Assembly: GCF_016892605.1 (NCBI RefSeq)
Contig: NZ_JAFEMV010000001.1
Coordinates: 620,001 to 684,000, forward strand
From: Desemzia sp. RIT 804
GTDB taxonomy: Bacteria > Bacillota > Bacilli > Lactobacillales > Carnobacteriaceae
DNA: 64,000 nucleotides
Direction: 5' to 3'
In this document: in pieces, positions 1 through 7,520 of the stretch
Layout: every line of letters starts with the position of its first letter
Position numbering within the stretch: the stretch's first letter is position 1
Position numbers and translations under genes: made by a program
The notes under the pieces: model-generated
The model's input: only the letters and a program-made list of their open reading frames with translations
The model's database searches: none
What the model was told of the DNA's origin: nothing

Positions 1-71
1 ACCACTACCGCTCCATTTGCTAAAGCCTGGATCGTATTTCTTTCCACCCGTTCATCATCAAATTTTTTCAT
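1..71 (-). CDS. Partial gene following an XRE regulator; product unknown
   Basis: An ATG at position 71 opens a frame that runs off the window edge after 23 codons (begins MKKFDDERVERNTIQ). It overlaps the 3' end of the HTH gene by 14 nt in another frame, and a GAGGAG-type ribosome binding site lies inside that gene, so the two look translationally coupled. Small XRE regulators of this size are often followed by a small membrane protein, but too little is visible to show membrane segments. I do not recognise the product. Confidence 0.5.
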   Translation of the reverse strand, partial: MKKFDDERVERNTIQALANGAVV

Positions 72-276
72 CGGTTAATTCACTCTCCTCTATCCAAAAG
101 ACTTCATCTAGTTTTTTATTTAATACATAACAAATAGCTAAACACAGCTTTAAAGTAGGATTGTATTCCCCTTTTTCAATTAAACTCAACGTTTGTCTTG
201 TCACAAAAGCTTTCTCAGCTAGTTCTTTTTGTGATATACGCTGTTCTTTACGAATTTCTCGAACCTGGTTTTTCAT
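58..276 (-). CDS. Small XRE-family HTH transcriptional regulator
   Basis: This 72-residue protein is almost entirely one helix-turn-helix of the Cro/C1 type. The pattern runs from REIRKEQRISQKELAEKA (about residues 6-23) through VTRQTLSLIEKGEYNPTL (about 25-42) to a conserved hydrophobic helix ending LDEVFW. That is the usual length for the stand-alone regulators that pair with a small membrane protein. The ATG is preceded by AGAGGTG. The 3' end overlaps the next gene, so the two probably form one operon. The target is unknown; such proteins often regulate their own operon (inference). Confidence 0.85.
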   Translation of the reverse strand: MKNQVREIRKEQRISQKELAEKAFVTRQTLSLIEKGEYNPTLKLCLAICYVLNKKLDEVFWIEESELTDEKI

Positions 277-364
277 TTTTTCACCTCTAAAGGTAATTTA
301 TAAATTCCTTATACGGAAAATATACATTACATTTATACCGAAATCAACTATTATTATTTTTTAA

Positions 365-393
365 ATAACATTTCATTTAGTTTAGGTTACAAT
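365..393 (+). promoter_or_regulatory. Putative promoter of the leader peptide / methyltransferase unit
   Basis: A TACAAT -10 hexamer at 388-393 is preceded, 17 nt upstream, by a weak -35 (ATAACA, 365-370). It sits about 30 nt before the start of the 10-codon leader at 425. The -10 is good and the -35 poor, so the call is tentative. Confidence 0.4.
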
Positions 394-424
394 AAGACTA
401 TCAGGAATTAGGAGGTGCTCTATT

Positions 425-457
425 ATGGGTATCAGAAACTTGAAGAACTCTTTGTAA
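425..457 (+). CDS. 10-codon upstream minicistron (possible leader peptide)
   Basis: An ATG at 425 with a consensus GGAGGT ribosome binding site at 411-416 (8-nt spacing) opens a frame that ends at a TAA after ten codons (MGIRNLKNSL). It ends 27 nt before the methyltransferase ATG. A short, well-initiated frame directly upstream of a methyltransferase resembles translational leaders, but I see no convincing alternative hairpins between leader and gene. It may simply be a gene remnant that kept its ribosome binding site. Confidence 0.4.
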   Translation: MGIRNLKNSL

Positions 458-484
458 TTCAAAAGAATAGCAAGGAGGAAAAAT

Positions 485-1237
485 ATGCAATCTAATTGGG
501 AAAATAAATTTTATAAAGAGCAATTTGAAATGATTCATTCAGAAAATAATCAACCAGAAGATGCTTATTTCAAAGAAGTTGCTTCTCTGATTCACGAACA
601 ATTTGGGCGGTCTTTTAACACAGTCTTAGAATTAGGTGCTGGCCGTGGCGAAGTAGCAAATGAAATGGCCCGTTTAGGTAAAAAAGTGACCACTATTGAA
701 TTGGTAGAAGAAATTAGTCAATATGCGGCTTCTCATGCACATAAAAATATTGAAGTCATGTGTGCTGATTTTTACAAGGTAGATCTACCTAAACAGTTTG
801 ATACTGTCTTGTATCTTGATGGATTTGGTGTAGGAACAGATGATGAACAACTCTATCTGCTTCAGCGGATCAATGACTGGATGAATGAAGACGGCTGTGC
901 TTTAATCGATATTTACCAACCTCTGTATTGGGAGAAAATTAATGGTGTCGAAATGTATCCATTAAGCGGCCAAAATACTAAGCGAAAGTATGGCTATGAT
1001 CAATCGAAGCAACGTATGACAGACACTTGGTGGTCTACTGCTCATCCAGAACAAACTTACACGCAATCTCTAGCCTGCTACTCTCCTGATCAAATTCATG
1101 CATTATGCCAAAAAGCAGGTTTTCAAATTTCAGCTTACTATCCAGGAGGGGCAATGAATTTTGAAACAGGCGTGTATCAAGAGATAACCACTTTAAATGA
1201 GTGCCTTTCTTACCGCATAAAAATGAAAAAGAACTAA
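485..1237 (+). CDS. Class I SAM-dependent methyltransferase
   Basis: This 250-residue protein has the Rossmann-type SAM-binding motif I VLELGAGRGEVA (about residues 47-58). An acidic end of strand 2 (TTIELVEEI) and a motif around DTVLYLDGFGVGTDD follow, typical of the Methyltransf_25/Methyltransf_11 families. The C-terminal part is compatible with a small-molecule or protein substrate, and nothing marks it as an rRNA methylase. The start is secure: AAGGAGG precedes the ATG. It is a single-gene unit behind a 10-codon leader frame and ends at a strong bidirectional hairpin. The substrate cannot be told from sequence. Confidence 0.8.
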   Translation: MQSNWENKFYKEQFEMIHSENNQPEDAYFKEVASLIHEQFGRSFNTVLELGAGRGEVANEMARLGKKVTTIELVEEISQYAASHAHKNIEVMCADFYKVDLPKQFDTVLYLDGFGVGTDDEQLYLLQRINDWMNEDGCALIDIYQPLYWEKINGVEMYPLSGQNTKRKYGYDQSKQRMTDTWWSTAHPEQTYTQSLACYSPDQIHALCQKAGFQISAYYPGGAMNFETGVYQEITTLNECLSYRIKMKKN

Positions 1238-1240
1238 GGT

Positions 1241-1298
1241 ACAATAAAAATGACTGTAAGTTTACTATAACAAGCCAACTTACAGTCATTTTTATTGT
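1241..1298. terminator. Strong bidirectional hairpin terminator
   Basis: A perfect 22-bp inverted repeat (1241-1262 with 1277-1298) has a 14-nt loop, with A-rich and T-rich outer ends on both strands. It lies 3 nt after the methyltransferase stop and 24 nt beyond the stop of the converging small membrane gene, so it can serve both. Confidence 0.85.
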
Positions 1299-1322
1299 AT
1301 TCTATTTTCTTAAGAAGAAATG

Positions 1323-1511
1323 TTAAGGTAAATAACTTTCCAATTTGGTATCTAATCCTGTAAAAACCATGATAGCAGCTACTGGCAAGGAAACTAATGC
1401 AAGCCAAATCATGGAAGAAAGATTTAGAGAGCCGAATAAAATATCATAGGCATAACAAATTAACACTAGGTGAATGTAACTCTTTATAAATGGTTTCATT
1501 TTATCTATCAA
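1323..1511 (-). CDS. Small hypothetical membrane protein
   Basis: I place the start at a TTG (position 1511) because AGGAGT lies 7 nt upstream of it; the longer frame up to 1580 has no ribosome binding site and would overlap the gene before it. The resulting protein of about 62 residues has two hydrophobic stretches, around HLVLICYAYDILF and MIWLALVSLPVAAIMVF, so it is probably a two-pass membrane protein. It follows the DUF5316-like gene by 55 nt in the same direction. I do not recognise the family. Confidence 0.6.
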   Translation of the reverse strand: MIDKMKPFIKSYIHLVLICYAYDILFGSLNLSSMIWLALVSLPVAAIMVFTGLDTKLESYLP

Positions 1512-1566
1512 ATTACCACTCCTCACATTATAAAAAAATGTTATACCTTTTTTTGATACTTGTATC

Positions 1567-1851
1567 TTAAAACAATTCAATGTACATCATTACTAAATAA
1601 AATGGAATGGCCACTACTAATAAATTCCACCCTGTAAAAATATTCCTTTTTGTTCTCTCTTGGTTGGTTGCGTAATTAGACCTCATTCGATCCCCACTTG
1701 CCAAAGCACCAGATAAAATGATTGCTCCAATAGTTAAAGCTGTAGCGATCCATTTTGTTACTTCATAAAAAGAATAATTCAGTAATAAGCTTCCTAAGTA
1801 ACTCAATAAAATAAATCCTACTGAACCAATTAACAAATAACTTTTTTTCAT
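1567..1851 (-). CDS. DUF5316-like small membrane protein
   Basis: This 94-residue protein has three predicted membrane helices: residues about 5-27, 33-52 and a C-terminal one around LLVVAIPFYLVMMYI. A polar loop containing SGDRMRSNYATNQERTKRN lies between the second and third. That loop matches what I remember of the DUF5316 family of Bacillales and Lactobacillales. The function is unknown. It is the first gene of a short minus-strand unit with the next small membrane gene. Confidence 0.65.
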   Translation of the reverse strand: MKKSYLLIGSVGFILLSYLGSLLLNYSFYEVTKWIATALTIGAIILSGALASGDRMRSNYATNQERTKRNIFTGWNLLVVAIPFYLVMMYIELF

Positions 1852-1948
1852 TTTTTCTCGCCTCTCTTCTACATATAAATTTAAATGAACAACGAAAACA
1901 AATCTACTATTTGCTATTGCACACTATAATGTTAAACTTTCACTCGAA

Positions 1949-2150
1949 TTAACTAGCTGCAGCAACATATGTAATGGCAGTAATTATAATGACAAATGAG
2001 AAAGTAAACCAAACTTTATTTATTACACAATTTCGTCTATATCTAATTTTTTCTATGATAGAAACGAGATTGAGGCAAAAACCGATTCCCAAAATTGGTA
2101 TTGTCACTGCTCCTGCAATAAATAAAAAAGAAAAAACATTATCCTCTCCT
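1949..2150 (-). pseudogene. Remnant of a small membrane-protein gene lacking an in-frame start
   Basis: A frame of about 65 codons ends at 1949 and encodes two hydrophobic segments (FSFLFIAGAVTIPILGIGF and VWFTFSFVIIITAITYVA) split by a basic loop, the pattern of a small membrane protein. AAGGAGAGGATA precedes an ATG at 2139, but that ATG is in a different frame. A T-tract follows it directly, so an indel in the tract is a likely cause. I see no alternative start with a ribosome binding site. Confidence 0.45.
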
Positions 2151-2261
2151 TTTCTTTAAAACCTAAATGGAAAAAATTATTCAGATTTACTAATTATCAT
2201 CTTATTTCAAAAGATGTTAACGTAATCATAACACAATAGATAATATAAAATGAATCTATTC

Positions 2262-2561
2262 TTAACCCTCGTGATCAGGATAGAATGTTGGAACCTTAGA
2301 CATAGAAATCATGTGGTGCATAGTTTCTTCTACACTAAGTTCAGATTGAAAGTAGAAACTATCATCCTCTTGCAAGGTAATGTATACATCTTTTTATTCA
2401 CTTTTCAATGCATATACATTATCTATAATTTTATGATACTCTCCGATATCAATATACTGATTATTGACATGTTCATAGAACTTCCCCTTTTGATGTTGCT
2501 TACGGAAACATGGGATCGCCTTGAGCCAAAAACCATGTCTTAAGGCTATAAACAACCCCAT
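2262..2561 (-). pseudogene. Gene of 100 codons interrupted by one internal stop
   Basis: Reading from an ATG at 2561 to a TAA at 2262 gives 100 codons in one frame with a single in-frame TAA at 2394-2396. Both halves look like soluble protein: HVNNQYIDIGEYHKIIDNVY before the stop and VYITLQEDDSFYFQSELSVE after it. The uninterrupted frame and plausible composition on both sides suggest a gene killed by one nonsense change. The ribosome binding site (GGAG) is close to the ATG, so the original start may lie further upstream. I do not recognise the family. Confidence 0.55.
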
Positions 2562-2906
2562 ATTTCTCCAAAAATTTCTAGGAATGAATTCTAAATAGTT
2601 TTAGATTAAACAGAAATTTATTTTTTACTTGGCAACGTTAAGTGTTGTAGAACCAAAAAAAGCGATCCACACATATTTATCTTGGAATCAGACTTGCAGG
2701 ATCGCTTATTTAGTTGTATCAAGTAATTTAACTAATTAGTGTAGTTTCTTTATCCATTTACTTAAGGAAAATTTGACTAGCTTGTCTACTTATAAATCTC
2801 TCTTAACTTGTACAATAAAGTAGAGCCAATTTGTATACTTAGATTAAAACAACCTGGAGGGTAAAAATCGGCTCTACTAGTCATTGCACATCAACAAATA
2901 CCATCA
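2562..2906. other. Intergenic stretch with two long-loop inverted repeats
   Basis: No gene is visible here. Two inverted repeats stand out. A 9-bp arm AAGCGATCC (2660-2668) pairs with GGATCGCTT (2699-2707), and AGTAGAGCC (2819-2827) pairs with GGCTCTACT (2870-2878). The second lies just downstream of the minus-strand aminopeptidase gene and could end its transcript, although its loop of about 42 nt is long. They may instead be remnants of insertion-sequence ends. Confidence 0.4.
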
Positions 2907-4106
2907 TTAAATTTGCCATTCACCATTTCTCATGATAAGGATTTCTTCATCATCTAATAATCCATAAACATCCATCGAATTGTCACCAATCATAACGTCC
3001 TCATGAATCGCTGACTTATTCATGCCTAACTCATCCAGATCTTCATTAGTAATTACCGAAATATTATCCAGATAGGCTTGTCCCAGAGCAATATGGCAAG
3101 CTGCATTTTCATCAAATAAAGTACTTTTAAAAGTGATGCCCGTTTGAGCAATACCGGAGCTTGCCGAAACAAGCGCAACCTCGCCCAACATTCCAGCCCC
3201 TTCATCAGTATTGAGTAAATCAAGAACGACTTGATCTTTTGGTTCGATACTTGCAACTCTCCCGTTTTCAAAAAAGAACTTTAAATCCCCAATCGTTTTC
3301 CCAGCTAAAATAAGTGGTTTCGTAATCGCAACGTATCCATTTACCTCATACTTGTTTGGCATAGTCCACACTTCTTCAACCGGAATATTAGACATAAATG
3401 TTTTCCCGTCACTAGTTTGTTCTGACCCACCCAACCAAATATGATTTTTAACTAATGAGACAGTTAAGTTCGTTTTGTCGCTTATATACCGGATTGCAAA
3501 AAAGCTGAAATTGTTTAGTTGCTCAGCTTTATTTTTCAAAGCTGCATCATGTTGTTCCCAAGCAGCTACAGGATCAGATGTGTTCGATTTTGTAGTCTCG
3601 TATATGTATTTCCATAACAGTTCTATGGCTTCATTTTCAGGATGTTCTGGAAAAACTTGTTGCGCCCATTCTTTTGTGGGAGCATTCACCACTACCCATT
3701 TGTTATTGTTTTCCATTCCATAGGTGCGACGAGGACTCATTGCGATCAGCTTAGCTCTATTGATCATCGAAGCTCTTTCAATTTCATTCGAATCACCATC
3801 TGAAAAACTAGGAGCCACTATTGTGATGGTTGAATAGCCAGACTTTGCATAGTTTAGTTCATTCTCAACAATGGAGTTTGGGAAAGTTTCTAAAAATTCG
3901 TCTGCTAGATAGCGCGCCCGATTCTTTTTGATTTCAGAATCTCGTAAATCAAGAGCGACATATTGTGCCCCACTTTTGTAGGCTTCTTTTGATATTTCGC
4001 GAACTAAAGGCAAATGCTCAGGAGAAAAGTTGATCTTTACCAACTCTCCTTTTTCGACTGCAATTCCAACATTCACGATGATTTTGGCATAATTGTTTAA
4101 GTACAT
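2907..4106 (-). CDS. pepS: M29-family metallo-aminopeptidase (PepS/AmpS type)
   Basis: This 399-residue protein spans the full M29 thermophilic aminopeptidase family (usual length about 400-415). The family features visible are an N-terminal domain with VEKGELVKINFSPEH and LDEVxxx-free metal region segments TDEGAGMLGEVALV, NAACHIALGQAY and AIHEDVMIGDNSMDV, which carry the Glu, His and Asp residues that bind the paired catalytic metals. It removes N-terminal residues from peptides in the cytoplasm. No signal peptide is present. It stands alone on the minus strand with a weak ribosome binding site (GGGTGTG). The precise specificity (PepS or AmpS) cannot be read from the sequence. Confidence 0.88.
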   Translation of the reverse strand: MYLNNYAKIIVNVGIAVEKGELVKINFSPEHLPLVREISKEAYKSGAQYVALDLRDSEIKKNRARYLADEFLETFPNSIVENELNYAKSGYSTITIVAPSFSDGDSNEIERASMINRAKLIAMSPRRTYGMENNNKWVVVNAPTKEWAQQVFPEHPENEAIELLWKYIYETTKSNTSDPVAAWEQHDAALKNKAEQLNNFSFFAIRYISDKTNLTVSLVKNHIWLGGSEQTSDGKTFMSNIPVEEVWTMPNKYEVNGYVAITKPLILAGKTIGDLKFFFENGRVASIEPKDQVVLDLLNTDEGAGMLGEVALVSASSGIAQTGITFKSTLFDENAACHIALGQAYLDNISVITNEDLDELGMNKSAIHEDVMIGDNSMDVYGLLDDEEILIMRNGEWQI

Positions 4107-4280
4107 AAACTGAACACACCCGCTTTATTTTAAAAATTATATATATCACGATTAGACTAAAGAGAATTTTTCAATGAGTTGTGATATCCATCCCTTCAAT
4201 GGATAATCTGTTAAATGAGTGTTACCTGTACAAATTACTTTCGTAGGAAAAATTTGTTATAACAGGAGGGCAATCAACAA

Positions 4281-4424
4281 ATGAAACTATTTGGTAAGTT
4301 GGCTTGTTTTGAAATGGCTAAGGTCTTATTAAAATGCTTTTCTAATAAGATAACCGACGCCAAAATGGCTTCTTTGAAACTCTTACCTTCCTTTGTATCT
4401 GAACTTAATTACACAGTGGTTTAG
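4281..4424 (+). CDS. Possible 47-residue small protein
   Basis: An ATG at 4281 is preceded by AGGAGGG (4264-4270) and opens a 47-codon frame rich in Lys, Leu and Cys (begins MKLFGKLACFEMAKVLLKCF). It lies alone in a 470-nt intergenic region between two minus-strand genes. The strong ribosome binding site is the main support. The amphipathic, basic N-terminal half could be a small peptide or a gene remnant. No family is recognised and no clear terminator follows. Confidence 0.35.
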   Translation: MKLFGKLACFEMAKVLLKCFSNKITDAKMASLKLLPSFVSELNYTVV

Positions 4425-4575
4425 ACTGAATCAATTAATTTTTAGTGACTTGCACTAAGGGCTTTCTCGCTTACATAAATAATAGAAGCACATCCAGCTA
4501 AATTCAACTAAGAAGTGGAAAAATATTTTAAAAATAAATCAGTTGGATTTCATAGTTAGATAGGCTTTTCTCCTC

Positions 4576-5232
4576 TTATATATATTTACTACCTTCACGA
4601 ATGCTCAAGGGAGCCATCAAAGATTTATTTTCATTAATAAAATTTGTCACCCACTCTGGATTGGATTTACTATAGTCACGCAAACTCCAGCCAATCGCTT
4701 TGTTAATGAAAAATTCTGTATCGTTCAAGTTGTTTTTAATAATTTTAGCTAATAAGTTCGTATCCGTTTTTTCTTTAAACAGCAGTTGATGATCGATGGC
4801 TACTCTGCGTATCCAAATGTTGTCCTCTAAACTCCATTCAACCATTGTTTCTTTTAGTTCTGGATAGCATAGTACTAAAGAGCCTACTACTCCATCTAGT
4901 CCATCCACTGTATCCCACCAGGACTTCATCATAATATATTTCTTAATTTTCATTAGGTCTTCAGGTAAAAGAATCGATTGAACCGCCAGTAAGTAATCCA
5001 CGCCAGCATAATGAAATTCCCTTTCTGATTTTGAAAAACAGATTTCAACAAAATGAAAATCAATGATTCTCTCTTTTAAAGCTTTACGAAATTCTTTTTG
5101 ATAAACGGCTTTTCGAGGAGCAGCAGCAATCCCTAAGAAAGGAAACTGATTCCGCATGTAAGCTTCCATCTGAACAGCACGAACCGGATCCCGCAATTCC
5201 TCTAATTGTTTAAATATATCTTCATACCACAT
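4576..5232 (-). CDS. AlkD-like DNA alkylation repair glycosylase
   Basis: The 218-residue protein is a HEAT-like-repeat DNA glycosylase of the AlkD family, which excises cationic alkylated bases such as 3- and 7-methylpurines. The motif SWWDTVDG at about 104-111 carries the Trp and catalytic Asp (W106, D110) equivalent to AlkD W109/D113. WIRRVAI (about 141-147) and the Trp in AIGWSLRDYSK (about W183) match the other known active-site positions. I moved the start 6 codons downstream of the longest frame because AGGAG lies 7 nt before the ATG at 5232. It is a single-gene unit. Confidence 0.9.
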   Translation of the reverse strand: MWYEDIFKQLEELRDPVRAVQMEAYMRNQFPFLGIAAAPRKAVYQKEFRKALKERIIDFHFVEICFSKSEREFHYAGVDYLLAVQSILLPEDLMKIKKYIMMKSWWDTVDGLDGVVGSLVLCYPELKETMVEWSLEDNIWIRRVAIDHQLLFKEKTDTNLLAKIIKNNLNDTEFFINKAIGWSLRDYSKSNPEWVTNFINENKSLMAPLSIREGSKYI

Positions 5233-5571
5233 ACTTGTTCTCCTATTCAAAAATACTTTTTTCTTGCAAGGACTATCCTATCATAAAACATTTTTATGCC
5301 ATAAATTTTTTCCTATTGCTCGTATTTCGGAAGTTATTACAAGAAAATCGCTGCTCAAATAAAAGTATCTACCGGTACACGGGTAATGCCTCCTTATAAG
5401 ATCCTAAAAAAGTTAAGAGTAGTGAGAACATGACCTCTCTTTTCAATTAACTATCGCCTATTTAAGATTAGTTATTGTCTCAATGTTCGTTTCTTAATGG
5501 AATTTGCATGTAAATTTACTTGACTCTTCTATATAATACGGATGAAGAAAACATGATATAGTGAATCCCTA
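5233..5571. other. Intergenic stretch without visible gene
   Basis: The sequence is AT-rich with no frame that has both a ribosome binding site and plausible composition. An imperfect long hairpin follows directly and is listed separately. Confidence 0.4.
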
Positions 5572-5614
5572 CCCGAAAACTAGACACTCAAAAAAAAGTG
5601 TTTTAGTTTTTGGG
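5572..5614. repeat. Imperfect 17-bp inverted repeat (hairpin or IS-end remnant)
   Basis: CCCGAAAACTAGACACT (5572-5588) pairs, with two or three mismatches, with AGTGTTTTAGTTTTTGGG (5597-5614) across a short A-rich loop. No T-run follows on the plus strand, so it is a poor terminator for that direction. On the minus strand it lies 55 nt beyond the stop of the 200-residue gene at 5669 and could end its transcript. Fused insertion-sequence ends are another possibility. Confidence 0.45.
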
Positions 5615-5668
5615 TTGGGGGTTTTAATCAACTTTTATCTGTTTTTTACTCATTAATTTACTTTCCCT

Positions 5669-6271
5669 CTATATAACAAATTCAAAACCAGTTTCCTTTT
5701 GAAATGGTGCTTTATATTCTTTAAAGACTAATTTGTACTTAGATTTATCGTCAGGTAAGGCAGGAGATACAACGAACATAAAGGTCTCACTCCCCATAGA
5801 ACCTCCGCCACCTTCGTTTCGACAATCATATTGAATGTCTGATCCTTTAATGGAAAGTTCAAAATGGCTCATTTCTCGAAGTTGCCATTCAGAAATATCC
5901 TCGATAGCGTTGCTATCAATATTCAAATGAACGGTACTTGCATTTTCATACTGACGCATAAAAGTTACCGAATAAAATTCATCTTCTCTTTCAAACGACT
6001 TTAAAATCGGGATATTTTTACGAAACCCTGTTGGTTTTACAACAGGTCTATGCACATCTTCGTAAAAGAAATTTGAAAAAATGCTGTTTAGAAAATCCTC
6101 ATAAAAATGGTGCTTTTTTGACCAGTCTGCAATATATTGTTTAGTCGGAAAGCCAGGATTATTATTTGATAGCTCTTTCCGTTGATTTATTAATTGACAA
6201 ATTTGTTCGTCTATCGTTGCAATTCGTTCATCATAGTGATCTGTTGGCGGTTCAAATGACATTTGTTCCAT
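5669..6271 (-). CDS. Hypothetical protein with a decayed paralogue nearby
   Basis: This 200-residue soluble protein has no signal peptide or membrane helix. The N-terminal 40 residues look like a helical segment (DERIATIDEQICQLINQRKE), followed by a mainly beta region with YDCRNEGGGGSMGS and a conserved-looking C-terminus (YKLVFKEYKAPFQKETGFEF). GGGGG precedes the ATG. A clear but broken copy of its C-terminal third lies at 9331-9518. I do not recognise the family. Its presence twice in 4 kb points to local duplication or a small accessory family. Confidence 0.65.
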   Translation of the reverse strand: MEQMSFEPPTDHYDERIATIDEQICQLINQRKELSNNNPGFPTKQYIADWSKKHHFYEDFLNSIFSNFFYEDVHRPVVKPTGFRKNIPILKSFEREDEFYSVTFMRQYENASTVHLNIDSNAIEDISEWQLREMSHFELSIKGSDIQYDCRNEGGGGSMGSETFMFVVSPALPDDKSKYKLVFKEYKAPFQKETGFEFVI

Positions 6272-6395
6272 ACTTTTAGTCCCCCTAATTAAATGATAAG
6301 TACATTATAATGCTTAAAAAGCGATTTCATTTCAAAGAATACTTTAACCAAAGTTAGCTTTTTTAACTTCTTTGATTCTATATCAAACTTCATTT

Positions 6396-6797
6396 TTATA
6401 AAGGTTGATTAATAGCTTTATGATCAATAATTTTTAACCGATAATTATTAAATGTAAATAAGACGAATAACATCAATAATAACATTATTGCAACAGTACT
6501 TGTTGTATAATGGAAGCTTTCCATTACTCTGCTAGCAATAATGAAAATAAAAGGTATAAAAATTGCAATATAAGCTAATTTTGTTGTTGTAACTTCCACT
6601 ACATCTCCGTCTTTCACTTCGACTTGATTACTTTTCGCTCCAAACTGTGATACTCTCAATAACGAGTTATCTCCTTTGATATCCAGTTCTATGGTTTCTT
6701 GGTGACTAATTTTTGTTACCTTTTCTCCATTCACTTTCACTGAGAATCTTGCTCCCATACCTAAGGTACCAGTCTTACGTTTGATAGTGACAGACAT
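6396..6797 (-). CDS. Hypothetical membrane protein with soluble N-terminal domain
   Basis: The start at 6797 is chosen because GGGAGGAG lies 6 nt upstream; the longer frame to 6839 reads through that ribosome binding site. The 133-residue protein begins with a beta-rich segment of about 75 residues (VTIKRKTGTLGMGARFSVKV...VEVKDGDVVEV). Two membrane helices follow, around AYIAIFIPFIFIIAS and VAIMLLLMLFVLFTF, then a short basic tail. The layout suggests a bilayer-anchored sensor or effector facing one side of the membrane, but the family is not recognised. It is expressed alone or with the gene at 7057. Confidence 0.6.
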   Translation of the reverse strand: MSVTIKRKTGTLGMGARFSVKVNGEKVTKISHQETIELDIKGDNSLLRVSQFGAKSNQVEVKDGDVVEVTTTKLAYIAIFIPFIFIIASRVMESFHYTTSTVAIMLLLMLFVLFTFNNYRLKIIDHKAINQPL

Positions 6798-6881
6798 ATG
6801 TTTCTCCTCCCCTCCCCTGTAATGTATTATATAGTACAAATTATTCTAGTTTTTAAATCGAGAGATTATTGTCAATTCAAA

Positions 6882-6980
6882 CTAATTTATTTTAGGTAAT
6901 GACTTTCTTATATATGTTTGGATCCCAACTCCTAATAAGTAAGTTATACCCGATACTATCGTTAAGAAATATAAACCTCG
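6882..6980 (-). pseudogene. C-terminal fragment of a membrane protein
   Basis: A frame ending at a TAG at 6882 encodes about 32 residues that read like the last helix and basic tail of a membrane protein (TIVSGITYLLGVGIQTYIRK). A stop closes the frame upstream and no start is present. It sits between two intact genes of unknown function and is probably another decayed remnant. Confidence 0.3.
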
Positions 6981-7056
6981 CTATGCTTGGCAACATGGCG
7001 TGGGTTATCATAATTCAAGCAAGTTCAACCATTTTTTCATCAGAGGCATCTCTTAA

Positions 7057-7434
7057 CTAGTTAGCTTTGCTGAATATCTTTAGAATACCTTTTGAGCTTA
7101 AACTTCCTAAAACTAGTGAGATCATTAGCAATGCTAGTGAAGGTAGGATTTCGTTTAATCCTTCATTATAAAAATAATCTTGAAAGATCCATAATCCTAG
7201 CAATATATACATAGCAACGAAAATTCCTGTCATAACATAAAAAAGAAACGTTTTAAGAAGTGAGTGGTGTTCGTCTACTCTCTCATCAGGGTTATTCATA
7301 CTGCCTCCAGTATGCAGCATTTGCACACCATCAGATTTATTACTAGCGTTCTGTCCTGTATTTACTCTTGCATATAGGGAGCTACTAATATGGCTATTTT
7401 TATTCTGTTTCATCTGCTGATCTCTATTGCTCAT
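7057..7434 (-). CDS. Hypothetical two-helix membrane protein
   Basis: The 125-residue protein has a polar, Asn/Ser/Gln-rich N-terminal half of about 65 residues with no obvious fold. Two membrane helices follow, TFLFYVMTGIFVAMYILLGLW (split here as residues about 68-88) and LPSLALLMISLVLGSL, and then a short basic end. AGGAGTG lies 8 nt before the ATG. It is probably membrane-inserted with a disordered cytoplasmic tail. The family is not recognised and nothing nearby hints at a role. Confidence 0.55.
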   Translation of the reverse strand: MSNRDQQMKQNKNSHISSSLYARVNTGQNASNKSDGVQMLHTGGSMNNPDERVDEHHSLLKTFLFYVMTGIFVAMYILLGLWIFQDYFYNEGLNEILPSLALLMISLVLGSLSSKGILKIFSKAN

Positions 7435-7520
7435 TACAATTCACTCCTTTTTACCGTTTATATTTATATTATAACTTACATTATTTAGGAAACCAATCGA
7501 CTACTCTCTATAAACATAGA

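Noticed and set aside
2250-2543. Plus-strand 97-residue ORF
   Set aside because: It is antisense to the interrupted gene at 2262-2561, has no ribosome site and its composition is dominated by Ile/Phe runs.
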